From Kutzneria viridogrisea (GTDB lineage: Bacteria > Actinomycetota > Actinomycetes > Mycobacteriales > Pseudonocardiaceae): 64,000 nucleotides of DNA. The notes beneath the pieces were generated by a model. That model did not search any database. It worked only from the letters and a program-made list of their open reading frames with translations, and was not told where the DNA came from. The stretch covers positions 930,001-994,000 of the forward strand of contig JACJID010000004.1 in assembly GCA_014138725.1 (NCBI GenBank), given 5' to 3'. Shown piece by piece: positions 19,122 through 30,303 of the stretch. Every line of letters begins with the position of its first letter. The stretch's first letter is position 1. The translations under genes were made by a program, and so were the position numbers.

Positions 19122-19354
19122 AGCAGGTCCTCGATGTCGCTGGCGATCGTGTCGGCCTCGGGGCCCACGATGACCTGCACCACGGAACCCGCACGCAGCA
19201 CGCCGTGAGCCCCAGCGGCCTTCAGCGCGGCCTCGTCCACCTTCGAGCCGTCCTCCAGCTCGCAACGCAGCCGGGTGATGCACGGCTCGATCTCGATGAT
19301 GTTGTCGGGACCACCGATCGCGGCCAGGATCTTCGCCGCCCTGTCGTCAGCCAT
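19118..19354 (-). CDS. PTS EIIB component, GlcNAc/glucose family
   Basis: A 78-residue stand-alone EIIB domain with phospho-accepting Cys25 in IEPCITRLRCEL. It takes phosphate from EIIA and hands it to the sugar bound by EIIC, encoded just across the divergent regulator gene. The ATG at 19354 has AGGA four bases upstream; an open frame continues ten codons further without a better site. NagF is the Streptomyces counterpart. Confidence 0.92.
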   Translation of the reverse strand: MADDRAAKILAAIGGPDNIIEIEPCITRLRCELEDGSKVDEAALKAAGAHGVLRAGSVVQVIVGPEADTIASDIEDLL

Positions 19355-19490
19355 CTCGTCCTGCTCTCGCTCGTCGTTGCACAACCGGCCGCCAGTCGTA
19401 CGCGTGTCGGCCGGATGGTGCCATCACGCAGTACGAACGCGTAACGGTAGTTGACACCCGGTCGCCCGGCGGCGCATCCTCCCCGCACCA

Positions 19491-19506
19491 ACTGGTCTAG
19501 ACCGGA
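19491..19506. promoter_or_regulatory. DasR operator (dre) in the EIIB/dasR gap
   Basis: The 16-mer ACTGGTCTAGACCGGA carries a perfect ten-base palindrome GGTCTAGACC and fits the known dre consensus ACTGGTCTAGACCACT except for the last bases. It lies between the divergent EIIB and GntR genes, 80 bases upstream of the GntR start. Control of both directions by the GntR protein, released by glucosamine-6-phosphate, is the expected scheme. Confidence 0.85.
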
Positions 19507-19570
19507 ACGTACCAATATCGGCGACTGGGATCGACCCCAGGGGCCGAGAACGAGGATTCGAGGAGGGGTG

Positions 19571-20359
19571 GTGGCCCAGTTCGAGGGAGTGGATCACACC
19601 ACCAACCGGATCGTCGACGGACCCAAGCCCAAGCACGCCCAACTGCGGGAGATCCTGCGCAGGCTCGCCGAGCACGAACTGCCCTCGGGGTCGCCGATCC
19701 CCAGCGAGCGCGACCTCGCCGACCAGTACGGGGTGTCCCGGCTGACGGTCCGCGCCGCGGTCGGCCAACTGGTCGCTGAGGGCCTGTTGACCAGGGCCCG
19801 CGGGCGCGGCACGTTCACCGCCCAGCGCCGCATGGAGGTCCAGCTCTACCTGGAGTCCTTCACCGACGACATGCGCCGCAGGGGCCACGAGCCCAGCACC
19901 GAGGTGCTCTCCTGCGCCGAACTGGCCCCGCCGCCCGCCGTGGTCACCGCGCTGGGCCTGGAGCCCACCGAGACGGCCTACCAGCTGTTCCGCCTGCGCC
20001 GCGCGGACGGCACCCCGCTGGCCGTGGAGCGCGGCTGGTACAACCGCCGCAAGCTGCCCGGCCTGCTCGGCGCGGACCTGAGCCGCTCCCTGTACACGCT
20101 GATGGCCGAGGACTACGGGGTCCAGCTCAACCACGGCAGGCAGACCGTGTGGGCCGAGGGCGCCGACCGGGAGACCGCCCGCCTGCTCGGCATCCGCACC
20201 GGCTCCCCGGTGCTGGTGTTCCGGCGGATCTCCACCGCAGACGCACAGCCGGTCGAGGACATGACGTCCTGGTACCGGGGCGATCTCTACCAGGTAACCA
20301 TGCAGTTGGACCGGGGCACCCCAGGTTCCGGTCCGCTTCCCCACGGAGGAAACCGATGA
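19571..20359 (+). CDS. dasR: GntR/HutC-family regulator, DasR-like
   Basis: A 262-residue repressor with an N-terminal winged helix (residues about 25-85: SGSPIPSERDLADQYGVSRLTVRAAVGQLV in pieces, then ARGRGTF) and a C-terminal UTRA effector domain (PLAVERGWYNRR, TGSPVLVFRRI). DasR controls chitin and GlcNAc use in Streptomyces and senses glucosamine-6-phosphate. The neighbours here are all GlcNAc PTS genes, and dre sites precede them and both chitinases in the window, so orthology is likely. The GTG start sits four bases after a GAGGAGG-type site. Its stop overlaps the EIIC gene in an ATGA, which would couple regulator and permease. Confidence 0.87.
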   Translation: MAQFEGVDHTTNRIVDGPKPKHAQLREILRRLAEHELPSGSPIPSERDLADQYGVSRLTVRAAVGQLVAEGLLTRARGRGTFTAQRRMEVQLYLESFTDDMRRRGHEPSTEVLSCAELAPPPAVVTALGLEPTETAYQLFRLRRADGTPLAVERGWYNRRKLPGLLGADLSRSLYTLMAEDYGVQLNHGRQTVWAEGADRETARLLGIRTGSPVLVFRRISTADAQPVEDMTSWYRGDLYQVTMQLDRGTPGSGPLPHGGNR

Positions 20360-21627
20360 GTGCCAGCGCCCCCACGGTCGCGGGCAGCAACAAGGGGTTG
20401 GCGGGGCTGCAACGCCTCGGCCGCAGCCTGATGCTGCCGATCGCGACGCTGCCCGCGGCAGGCCTGCTCCTGCGCCTTGGCCAGGACGACCTGCTCGGCA
20501 GCTTCAAGAACCCGTTCATGCAGAAGGTCGCCGGGGTGCTGGCCGCGGCGGGCGGTGGCCTGTTCAACTGGCTGCCGCTGCTGTTCGCGGTCGGCATCGC
20601 GGTCGGTTTCGCCCGCAAGGGCGACGGGTCGACAGCGGTGGCCGCCGCGGTCGGGTTCGTGGTGTTCACCCAGGTCATCCAGGTGTTCGCCCCGGTGGAG
20701 GCGAAGAAGGTCGGCGACGCGCCGATTCCCCCGGGCAGCTGGCCCTACGGTGTGCTCGCGGGCATCGTGGTCGGCATCGTCAGTGCCCTGCTGTGGCAGC
20801 GGTTCTACCGCACCAAGCTGCCACCGTACCTGGCGTTCTTCGGTGGCCGCCGGTTCGTGCCGATCATCAACTCCGTGGTGCTGATGGTGCTCGGCGTGAT
20901 CTTCGGCCTGCTGTACCCGATCTTCAACGCGGGCCTGACCGCCTTCGGCAACTTCGTGTCCAACAACCCGGTCGTCGGCGGCGGCATCTACGGTGTGGTC
21001 AACCGCCTGCTGGTGCCCTTCGGCCTGCACAACGTCATCAACTCGGTGGTGTGGTTCCTGTCCGGTCACTTCACCGGCGCCGACGGCAAGGACTACACCG
21101 GTGACCTGACGCGGTTCTTCCACGGGGACACCACCGCGGGCAGCTACATGACCGGCTTCTTCCCGATCTTCATGTTCGCCCTGCCCGCCGCGGCGCTGGC
21201 CATCTGGCGCAACGCACGGCCCTCGCAGCGCAAGGTCGTCGGCGGCATCATGATCTCCGCCGCGCTGACCTCCTTCCTCACCGGCATCACCGAGCCGATC
21301 GAGTTCTCCTTCATGTTCGTGGCCTGGCCGCTGTACCTGATCCACGCGGTGCTCACCGGTAGCTCGCACGCGCTGACCAACGCACTGGGCATCCACGACG
21401 GGTTCTCCTTCTCCGCCGGTGCGATCGACTACCTGCTGAACTTCGGCATCGCGCAGAAACCGCTGCTGCTACTGCTGGTCGGCGTGATCTACGGTGCGAT
21501 CTACTACTTCGTGTTCTCCTTCGTGATCAAGAAGTGGAACATGCGCACGCCGGGTCGCGAGGAGGAGGGCGAGGAGCAGCTCGACGGCGATGTCGCGGTG
21601 ATCGAGCCCAAGAGTCACAAGGCCTGA
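20356..21627 (+). CDS. PTS EIIC permease, N-acetylglucosamine type
   Basis: A 423-residue membrane permease of the glucose/GlcNAc superfamily with about ten helices. It shows the N-terminal LQRLGRSLMLPIATLPAAGLLLRLG, the conserved PFGLHNVINSVVW loop, and the EIIC signature GITEPIEFSFMF with the sugar-binding Glu. It takes up and, with EIIB, phosphorylates the sugar. It corresponds to Streptomyces NagE2, judged from the stand-alone EIIC form and context. The start overlaps the regulator stop. Confidence 0.92.
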   Translation: MSASAPTVAGSNKGLAGLQRLGRSLMLPIATLPAAGLLLRLGQDDLLGSFKNPFMQKVAGVLAAAGGGLFNWLPLLFAVGIAVGFARKGDGSTAVAAAVGFVVFTQVIQVFAPVEAKKVGDAPIPPGSWPYGVLAGIVVGIVSALLWQRFYRTKLPPYLAFFGGRRFVPIINSVVLMVLGVIFGLLYPIFNAGLTAFGNFVSNNPVVGGGIYGVVNRLLVPFGLHNVINSVVWFLSGHFTGADGKDYTGDLTRFFHGDTTAGSYMTGFFPIFMFALPAAALAIWRNARPSQRKVVGGIMISAALTSFLTGITEPIEFSFMFVAWPLYLIHAVLTGSSHALTNALGIHDGFSFSAGAIDYLLNFGIAQKPLLLLLVGVIYGAIYYFVFSFVIKKWNMRTPGREEEGEEQLDGDVAVIEPKSHKA

Positions 21628-21660
21628 CCACCCGGTCGAGCCGCTAGGGAAGGGAAAGAC

Positions 21661-21930
21661 ATGCCGGAACGACGGGTCACCGTGGCCTCCAAGGTCGGCC
21701 TGCACGCACGTCCTGCCGCGCTGCTGGCCAAGGCAGCGGCCGAGCAGCAGGTCGGCGTCACCATCCGCAAGGACGGGGGCGAGCCGGTGGACGCGGCCAG
21801 CGTGCTTGGCCTGATGACACTGGGCGCCATGCACGGTGACGAGGTTGTGCTGGCGGCCGAGGGCGACGGCGCGGACCAGGCACTGGAGGCGGTGGCGACG
21901 TTGATCGCCACCGACCTGGACCAGGACTGA
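21661..21930 (+). CDS. ptsH: Phosphocarrier protein HPr
   Basis: An 89-residue HPr with the phosphorylation site GLHARPAALL (His15). It relays phosphate from Enzyme I to EIIA. No Enzyme I gene is present in the window. The Ser46 region reads VDAASVLGLMTLG, so a regulatory serine position is present in sequence, though HPr kinase control is not typical of actinobacteria. It lies 33 bases behind the EIIC gene and is followed at once by a perfect terminator hairpin. Confidence 0.96.
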   Translation: MPERRVTVASKVGLHARPAALLAKAAAEQQVGVTIRKDGGEPVDAASVLGLMTLGAMHGDEVVLAAEGDGADQALEAVATLIATDLDQD

Positions 21931-21939
21931 CGAACTCGA

Positions 21940-21977
21940 CCAGGAGGGGTCACCGGCGTGCCGGTGACCCCTCCTGG
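21940..21977. terminator. Perfect 17-bp hairpin after ptsH
   Basis: Arms 21940-21956 and 21961-21977 pair perfectly around the loop CGTG. The hairpin ends 37 bases before the start of the deacetylase gene on the same strand, so the latter probably has its own promoter or relies on read-through. Confidence 0.85.
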
Positions 21978-22014
21978 CGTGCAACCCCCGGCCGGTCCGG
22001 GGCGTCAGTCGACC

Positions 22015-22776
22015 ATGACGAGCACACCGGGCGTGTTGTGCGTGCACGCCCACCCCGACGACGAGGCGCTGTTCACCGGCGGGCTGCTGGCCAGCTGCGC
22101 CGAGCAGGGGCTGCGGACCGGGGTCGTGACCTGCACGTGGCAGCAGGGCGACGCCCGGGTCGAGGAACTGCGGCGGTCGCTGGAGATCCTGGGGGCCGGT
22201 GAGCCGCGGCTGCTGGGCTACCGCGACTCGGGCATGGGCGGGGAGAACACGTTCTGCGCGGCCCCGTTCGACGAGGCGGTCAGCAGGCTCGTGGCGCACC
22301 TGCGGGAGTTCCGCCCCGAGGCGGTGGTGACCTACGACGCGTTCGGCACCTACGGGCACCCCGACCACATCCGGGCGCACCGCGTGACGCTGGCGGCGGT
22401 GGAGGCGGCGAACTGCGTGCAGCTGTACCCGGAGGCGGGCGAGCCGTGGCAGGTCGGGGCGCTCTACCTCGCGGTGCTGCCGCGCAGCGCCGTGGCCGGG
22501 GCCTGGCGGACGCTGTTCGGCGGGGACGTGCCCGCGCCGGGACCGGGTGTGCCGGGGGTGCCCGACGAGCAGGTGGCCCTCCGGCTGGACGTGCGGCCCT
22601 GGGTGGACCGCAAGTGGGCGGCCCTGCTCGCGCACGAGAGCGAGACCGCACGCGGGGCCGGGGCGGCACGGCTGGCCGGGCTGCCCGAGCGGGTAAGGCA
22701 GGACCTGCTGGGCACGGAGTGCTTCCTGCGCAGGGACTTGGCCCCGCCGAGCACGGTACGCACCACCCTGTTCTGA
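22015..22776 (+). CDS. PIG-L/LmbE-family deacetylase
   Basis: A 253-residue zinc-dependent N-deacetylase. The metal site is seen in VHAHPDDEALFTGG (His, Asp-Asp) and the second histidine motif in YGHPDHIRAH. The family includes MshB and Mca of the mycothiol pathway and deacetylases of GlcNAc-containing molecules. Its place next to the GlcNAc PTS genes is suggestive, but it lies beyond a terminator, so the link is not firm. I start at MTSTPG; the longer frame upstream is part of the hairpin. Confidence 0.85.
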   Translation: MTSTPGVLCVHAHPDDEALFTGGLLASCAEQGLRTGVVTCTWQQGDARVEELRRSLEILGAGEPRLLGYRDSGMGGENTFCAAPFDEAVSRLVAHLREFRPEAVVTYDAFGTYGHPDHIRAHRVTLAAVEAANCVQLYPEAGEPWQVGALYLAVLPRSAVAGAWRTLFGGDVPAPGPGVPGVPDEQVALRLDVRPWVDRKWAALLAHESETARGAGAARLAGLPERVRQDLLGTECFLRRDLAPPSTVRTTLF

Positions 22777-22810
22777 GGCCCGCGGCGACCGACCCTGGGC
22801 AACAGCCCCG

Positions 22811-22987
22811 CGTGTCGGCGCTTCCCGGGTGGTGTGTCGGCGCCTCACGTACGGTGTGTCGACACTTGGCGGGCGGTTTCCCAGTGTGCGGGAGCCCGTA
22901 CCGGAAACGCCGACACGCCGTACCGGAAGCGCCGACACGCGGGTCATGAGGCGCCGACACGCGGGGCCGGAACGTACGACACGCGGG
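22811..22987. repeat. Facing arrays of a 22-bp-period repeat (GTGTCGG core)
   Basis: GTGTCGG or GTGTCGA occurs at 22812, 22834 and 22856. After a centre containing TTTCCCAG and GGGAG, the inverted form CCGACAC (one copy ACGACAC) occurs at 22910, 22932, 22954 and 22976. All neighbouring copies are exactly 22 bases apart. The element fills the gap between two convergent genes. A shorter relative with the same plan lies at 60.85-60.96 kb. Confidence 0.9.
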
Positions 22988-22997
22988 GCCAGCGGGG

Positions 22998-24407
22998 TCA
23001 GTGCAGGAGCGGGGACAGGGCGTTGATCAGGGCGTGGTCGTTGGAGTCCTGGCTGAGTTCCCAGGCCATGGCCCCGCGCAGGTGCCAGGAGCGGATCAGC
23101 TCGGTGCGTTCGCCGATCGAGCGCGGGTCGGAGTAGGTGATCAGCGTGGAGGTGCTCACCTGGTACGGGCTCGCACAGCTGCCGTCGGCGTTGAACTGCC
23201 CGCACAGGTTGTGCGACTGCGCGGGGTTGTAGAGCCAGGGCTCGCCCGCGAAGGCGTTCCAGTGCTGGCTGAACCCGTTGGCGCCCACCACGTGCGCGGT
23301 GTCCACCAGGTCGTGGTAGGTCGGCTGGGGCTTGGCGTCCCAGGCCAGGCTGTTGGGGTCCAGCCCGCTGTTGTCGGCCTTCTGGTACAGCCCGCCGGTG
23401 CGCAGGTACTGGTTGCCGTAGAAGGGAACCCCGACGACGATCTTGTTCGCGGGCACGCCGCGGCCCAGGTAGTAGGCCACCGTGCCGATGGTGTTCCCGG
23501 TGAGGTCCTTGGCGTTGGGGTCGCGCGGGTCCGGCCGCAGCAGGGTGTCCGGAGCCGCGATGCCGCCGCCCGGCACGTTGTAGTCGTAGGTCATCAGGTT
23601 CGCCCAGTCCAGCTGCGCGATGGCCTGGGGCAGCTCGTAGTACTGCCCCGCCTTGGATGTCGCGGGCAGGGCGGCGGTCAGCAGGTAGTGCCGGTGGTCG
23701 CGGGCGCCCTGCGCCTCAAGCTGGCGGCGGAACTCGGTGAACAGCTCGGTGGCGTTGTGCCGGTCGGCCGGGCTCGGGTCCACGTTGCCCCCGGCGACCT
23801 GGGTCGGGTACTCCCAGTCCACGTCGATGCCGTCGAACAGGCCCGTGGCGGCACCGGGACCGCCCGCGGAGGCGGGCCAACCGCCACCGGGCAGATCGCC
23901 CTTGATGAACGTGTCTACACAGGACTGTACGAACTGCTTGCGGCGGTTGGCATCGGCGGCCACCGAGGAGAACCAGGTGGACTTGGTCCAGCCGCCGACC
24001 GAGATCTCCACGCGCAGGCCGGGGTGCGCGGCCTTGAGCCTGCGCAACTGGTTGAAGTTGCCGTACAGGTGCTGGTTGGCATCGGCCGCGTCGTCGGCGA
24101 CCCCGCCCACGGCCAGGTCGGCGGGGTAGGGCTGCTGGTAGTCCGCCCACGGGTCCAGCACGGAGCAGCCGACCGCCCCGGTGGCCTTGTCGAAGGTGGG
24201 CGCCGCGAAGGCGTACTGGATGACGTTGATCTTGTCGGCGGGGATGTCCTTGACGTGGTAGCCACGCCCGTAGACGTCCCAGCCCGCGAAGTACGCGGAC
24301 ACCACCGACTGGTCGTGCTGGGCGAGTGCGGTCGCGGGCGCCGCGGCGAGCGTGCCCGCGACCGCCAGCGCCATCGCGGCGGCCACCGAGCGTCTGGAAC
24401 CGAACAT
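22998..24407 (-). CDS. Secreted GH18 chitinase 1
   Basis: A 469-residue glycoside hydrolase family 18 protein. Residues 1-29 form a signal peptide (arginines, then an Ala-rich core ending ALAQ). The catalytic motif DGIDVDWEYP has proton donor Glu199, with the earlier strand SVGGW and the later MTYDYN and AMAWELS typical of the barrel. It would hydrolyse chitin outside the cell into GlcNAc oligomers. There is no carbohydrate-binding or fibronectin domain. A DasR operator lies 24 bases upstream of the start, tying it to the GlcNAc genes next door. Confidence 0.93.
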   Translation of the reverse strand: MFGSRRSVAAAMALAVAGTLAAAPATALAQHDQSVVSAYFAGWDVYGRGYHVKDIPADKINVIQYAFAAPTFDKATGAVGCSVLDPWADYQQPYPADLAVGGVADDAADANQHLYGNFNQLRRLKAAHPGLRVEISVGGWTKSTWFSSVAADANRRKQFVQSCVDTFIKGDLPGGGWPASAGGPGAATGLFDGIDVDWEYPTQVAGGNVDPSPADRHNATELFTEFRRQLEAQGARDHRHYLLTAALPATSKAGQYYELPQAIAQLDWANLMTYDYNVPGGGIAAPDTLLRPDPRDPNAKDLTGNTIGTVAYYLGRGVPANKIVVGVPFYGNQYLRTGGLYQKADNSGLDPNSLAWDAKPQPTYHDLVDTAHVVGANGFSQHWNAFAGEPWLYNPAQSHNLCGQFNADGSCASPYQVSTSTLITYSDPRSIGERTELIRSWHLRGAMAWELSQDSNDHALINALSPLLH

Positions 24408-24430
24408 GTGCGTCTCCTGTCGGCCAGGCA

Positions 24431-24446
24431 GTTGGTCTACACCAAT
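24431..24446. promoter_or_regulatory. DasR operator (dre) upstream of chitinase 1
   Basis: GTTGGTCTACACCAAT has TTGGT and ACCAA arms around CTAC and fits the dre consensus. It sits inside a larger palindrome with perfect 11-base outer arms at 24417-24427 and 24450-24460. A TTGACA lies upstream on the minus strand at 24486-24481, which would place the operator just downstream of the -10 region. Confidence 0.82.
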
Positions 24447-24494
24447 CAGCTGGCCGACAGGATCGCCCGCACACGGTCGGCTGTCAACGGGAGA

Positions 24495-24947
24495 TCAGCC
24501 CTTTGTGCAGGTCTCCACGGCCTTCTTGGCCTCGCTGAGCGCGGCGTCGGCCTCGGTCACCTTGGCCACGGCCTGCGCCGAGTCGGCCTGGGCCTTGGTG
24601 TTGGCCTCGCGGGCCTCGGCCAGCTTGGCGATCGCCTCGGCCGAGTCCGCGGCGGCCTGGGCCACCCGCGCCGAGGAGGCCGCGTCCGTGCCCGCCGTGG
24701 CATCGGCCTGCTTGTAGTCCGCGTCCAGTCTGTCGGAGACCTTCTTGGCCTCGTCCACGGCTCTTTGGGTCCCGGCCGCCTTGTCCTCGACGGACTTGCG
24801 CTCGGTGTCAGCGGTCTTCTTGGCCGCCTCGGCCTTGCTGACCGCCTCCTGCTGCTTGGTGCAGTTGGGCGGGGTGGGCGATCCGCACGCGGAGAGCACC
24901 AGGGCCGCGCTGGCAGCCGCCAGCACCAGGGAGAACTTGCCGAACAC
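24495..24947 (-). CDS. Alanine-rich coiled-coil lipoprotein
   Basis: A 150-residue protein with a lipoprotein signal peptide ending LSACGS (lipidated Cys21). The mature part is almost wholly Ala/Lys/Glu/Asp with heptad-like patterning from about 30 to 142, as in a long helical hairpin. Cys29 and Cys147 stand at its two ends and could form a disulphide closing the hairpin. The start is GTG. It follows chitinase 1's upstream region but is transcribed separately. No known family can be named; a structural cell-envelope role is a guess. Confidence 0.75.
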   Translation of the reverse strand: MFGKFSLVLAAASAALVLSACGSPTPPNCTKQQEAVSKAEAAKKTADTERKSVEDKAAGTQRAVDEAKKVSDRLDADYKQADATAGTDAASSARVAQAAADSAEAIAKLAEAREANTKAQADSAQAVAKVTEADAALSEAKKAVETCTKG

Positions 24948-25031
24948 GGGTCACCTGCCGTCCAGAGAAAACGAACGATACTCGCGAACGGTAACAACCC
25001 GGCACGTCCCGCGCGTGCGATTTGCCGGGAT

Positions 25032-25880
25032 TCAGATCGGCAGCGGCAGCAGCCCACCGGTCGCGGAGTGCAGGGCGGCGCGCATCTCGGCCTTCGGTGC
25101 CTGCTCACCGGTGAACCGCCACACCTGGGTGAACGCCTGGTGCAGCAGCATGTCCAGGCCGGTGACCAGCCGCGTGCCACGGCGTGCCGCCGCGTCCGCG
25201 ATCGGGGTCGGCCACGGGTGGTAGATCGCGTCCAGTGCGAACCTGGCGCGGGCCAGGTCCTCGGCGATGTCGACCACCGCCGCCGAGGGCACGGTGCTGA
25301 CCACCAGGTCGGCAGCCGCGCACAGCTCGCCGAACCGGGTCTGCGACCAGTCCCGCACCGCCACGCCCACACCGACCTTCTCGGCGCAGCGCACGGCCTC
25401 GGCGGCCCGCGCGGGATCGCGCACGACGATCGTCACCTGCTGTACGCCGAGCAGGTGTGCCGCGACCACGGCGGCCGTGGCCGTGCCACCCGCACCGAGC
25501 AGCACCGCCGACCCGGCGCCCCGCTCCGGCCAGCCGCCCGCGGCTCGCACGGCCCCGCAGATGCCTTGCACGTCGGTGCAGTCGGCGAACCAGCCGCCCT
25601 GCTCGCGGGGCACCAGCGTGTTCGCCGCCTCGACCAGGTCGGCCACCTCGCTGCGCTGCACGGCGTGCTCGTAGGCGGCGCGCTTGCCCGGCATGGTCAC
25701 CGCGAACCCGGCCCACTCCGGCCCCGAGCCGTCCACCAGCCCGGGCAGCTCGGCCGCCTCGCAGCGGATCCGCTCGAAGGACCAGTCCAGCCCGAGCGCC
25801 GCGTAGGCGGCCTGGTGCAGCACCGGGGACAGCGAGTGCTCGATCGGCGAGCCGAGCACGGCGGCGCGTCGGGAACTCAC
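25032..25880 (-). CDS. aroE: Shikimate dehydrogenase
   Basis: A 282-residue NADP-dependent reductase of dehydroshikimate. It shows the shikimate-binding SPIEHSLSP, catalytic Lys66 in VTMPGK and Asp103 in DCTDVQG, and the nucleotide loop LGAGGTATA. The catalytic segment differs from the usual VTIPHK by Gly for His and from NTD by CTD, as in actinobacterial forms. The GTG lies one base after the mltG stop. The chorismate genes lie about 22 kb away in this window, although they are near neighbours in many relatives. Confidence 0.92.
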   Translation of the reverse strand: MSSRRAAVLGSPIEHSLSPVLHQAAYAALGLDWSFERIRCEAAELPGLVDGSGPEWAGFAVTMPGKRAAYEHAVQRSEVADLVEAANTLVPREQGGWFADCTDVQGICGAVRAAGGWPERGAGSAVLLGAGGTATAAVVAAHLLGVQQVTIVVRDPARAAEAVRCAEKVGVGVAVRDWSQTRFGELCAAADLVVSTVPSAAVVDIAEDLARARFALDAIYHPWPTPIADAAARRGTRLVTGLDMLLHQAFTQVWRFTGEQAPKAEMRAALHSATGGLLPLPI

Positions 25881-25881
25881 C

Positions 25882-27081
25882 TCAGAAGATCCCCGCCGCA
25901 CGCGCCTTGGACACGTTCGCGTCGTGTTCCGCCTGGGTGGTGGCGAAGCAGGAGTTGCCCTCCTTGTCGCACTTCACGAAGTACACCCAGGTGCCCTCGG
26001 TGGGCTTGACCGCGGCCTGCATCGCCTTCTGACTCGGCGAGGAGATCGGGGTCGGGGTCAGCCCGGTGTTCAGGTAGGTGTTGTACGGGCCGGGCCGCGC
26101 GCGGTCGGCGTCGCTGGTGGCCAGCAGCGGCTGGTCCAGCACGTAGTTGATGGTGGAGTCGTCCTGCATCGGCATGCCAACGGCCAGCCGGTTGTAGATG
26201 ACCCGGGAGACCTTGCCGAAGTCGGACTCGATGGCCTCGCGCTCGATCAGCGAGGCGACCACCAGCACCTGGTACGGGGTGAATCCGGTGTCCTCGGACA
26301 GCTTCGGCACGTCGGCCAGCTTGGTCGCCGAGCTGGTGATCACCGCGCGCAGCAGGTCCTGGGCGCTGGCCCCGGGCTTGACGTCGTACACCCCGGACAG
26401 GATCAGGCCCTCCAGCCGGTGCTTGGGCTCGGCCTTGGCCACCGAGGACAGCGCCCAGTCCGGCACGCCCAGCGCGGTGGCGTCGGCGGTCTCGGCGACC
26501 TTGCGCAACTCCTCCACGGGCACACAGGTCTGCTTGCCGTCGAGCGTGGCGCAGCTCGCCTTGGCCAGCAGGGACAGGATGCCGGGGTTCACCGAGTTGT
26601 CGGGCTTGCGGGTGTCGTCCAGCTGGAGCCCGGCCTTGACCTGGAGGTTGCCCACCCGGCTGGCCGGGTCGACGATCCTGGCCACGGCCGCCTTGCCGGA
26701 CATCTCGGTCTTCATCACGTAGAAGCCCGGTTGCAGGGCGCCGACCCGGTCGTCGCTGCCCGCCGCGTTGACGAACGCCCGCCCGGTGCGCACCACGTCG
26801 TTGTCGGCCAGCATCTCGCCGATGGCCTTGGTCGAGGCCCCGTCGCGGACCTGCACCAGCACATCGGACCCGCCGTCCCCGCCGAAGTCCCCGTACGAGC
26901 CGATGCCCAGGAACCTGCCCGCGCCGTAGTAGGCGCCCCAGCACAGCAGGAGCAGCACCACCACGACAGCGGCCAGCACGACCGGCTTGCGCCGCGGGCG
27001 CCTGGCCGGTGTGGCGGGCTCCTCGGCACTGTCGAACAGGTCCAAGTCCTCGTGCTGGACCTCGGCCTCGTCCTTGGTCAC
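25882..27081 (-). CDS. mltG: Endolytic murein transglycosylase
   Basis: A 399-residue single-pass membrane protein. A cytoplasmic acidic tail (residues 1-30) and basic RRPRRK lead to a transmembrane helix at about 35-55, then a LysM-like region and the YceG domain with catalytic Glu in [10 protein letters not shown]. It cuts nascent glycan strands to set their length. The GTG overlaps the ruvX stop in a GTGA. The order alaS-ruvX-mltG-aroE is conserved among actinobacteria and supports the call. Confidence 0.95.
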   Translation of the reverse strand: MTKDEAEVQHEDLDLFDSAEEPATPARRPRRKPVVLAAVVVVLLLLCWGAYYGAGRFLGIGSYGDFGGDGGSDVLVQVRDGASTKAIGEMLADNDVVRTGRAFVNAAGSDDRVGALQPGFYVMKTEMSGKAAVARIVDPASRVGNLQVKAGLQLDDTRKPDNSVNPGILSLLAKASCATLDGKQTCVPVEELRKVAETADATALGVPDWALSSVAKAEPKHRLEGLILSGVYDVKPGASAQDLLRAVITSSATKLADVPKLSEDTGFTPYQVLVVASLIEREAIESDFGKVSRVIYNRLAVGMPMQDDSTINYVLDQPLLATSDADRARPGPYNTYLNTGLTPTPISSPSQKAMQAAVKPTEGTWVYFVKCDKEGNSCFATTQAEHDANVSKARAAGIF

Positions 27082-27585
27082 GACTGGTTCTCCTCCTGCG
27101 CCCGTGCCAGCGCAGCCGACCTGGCGTCCAGCCACGCCTGGAGGATCTCCACGGCGGCGGCCTGGTCCACGACGGCACGCTGGCGGCGGCCACGCACGCC
27201 CCGCTCGGCGAGCACCCGGGTCGCGGTGACCGTGGTCAGCCTCTCATCGGCTAGACGCACCGGCACGTCGAGTCGTTCACGCAGTGCCGCCGCGTAGTCG
27301 ACGGCGATCTGCGCGGCCGTGCCGTGCTTGCCCGCCAGGGTCTGCGGCAGCCCCAGCACGACCTCGACCACCTCGTGCTCGGCGGCCAGCTCCGCGAGCC
27401 GCTGCACGCTGGTCTCCCGCTCCAGGGTGACCAGCGGGGTCGCCAGCATCGGGGACGGGTCGCTCAGCGCCACGCCGACCCGCACGGCACCCACGTCCAC
27501 CCCGAGCCTGCGGCCACGGCCCGGGTCGTCGACCCCGGGCCGGTCGGGTTTCGGCCCGACCGGCCCGTTCGTCGACTTGGCCTTG

Positions 27586-27596
<11 letters not shown>
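27078..27596 (-). CDS. ruvX: RuvX/YqgF Holliday-junction resolvase-like protein
   Basis: A 172-residue RNase H-fold protein with the first catalytic Asp in [13 protein letters not shown], the strand [13 protein letters not shown], and DERLTTVTA and [15 protein letters not shown] near the end. Members process 16S rRNA ends or Holliday junctions. An N-terminal tail of about 28 residues rich in Lys, Pro and Gly precedes the fold. Its ATG overlaps the alaS 3' end by 11 bases. Confidence 0.94.
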
Positions 27597-30249
<2,653 letters not shown>

Positions 30250-30303
30250 GGTGGTTCCTCGGGATGAGTCTGGGTCAGGACGCGGGACGGCGGACGAACG
30301 GGT

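Noticed and set aside
22811-22987. Possible CRISPR array from regularly spaced repeats
   Set aside because: The repeated part is only about seven to ten bases, the period of 22 bases leaves no room for spacers, half of the copies are inverted, and there are no cas genes.
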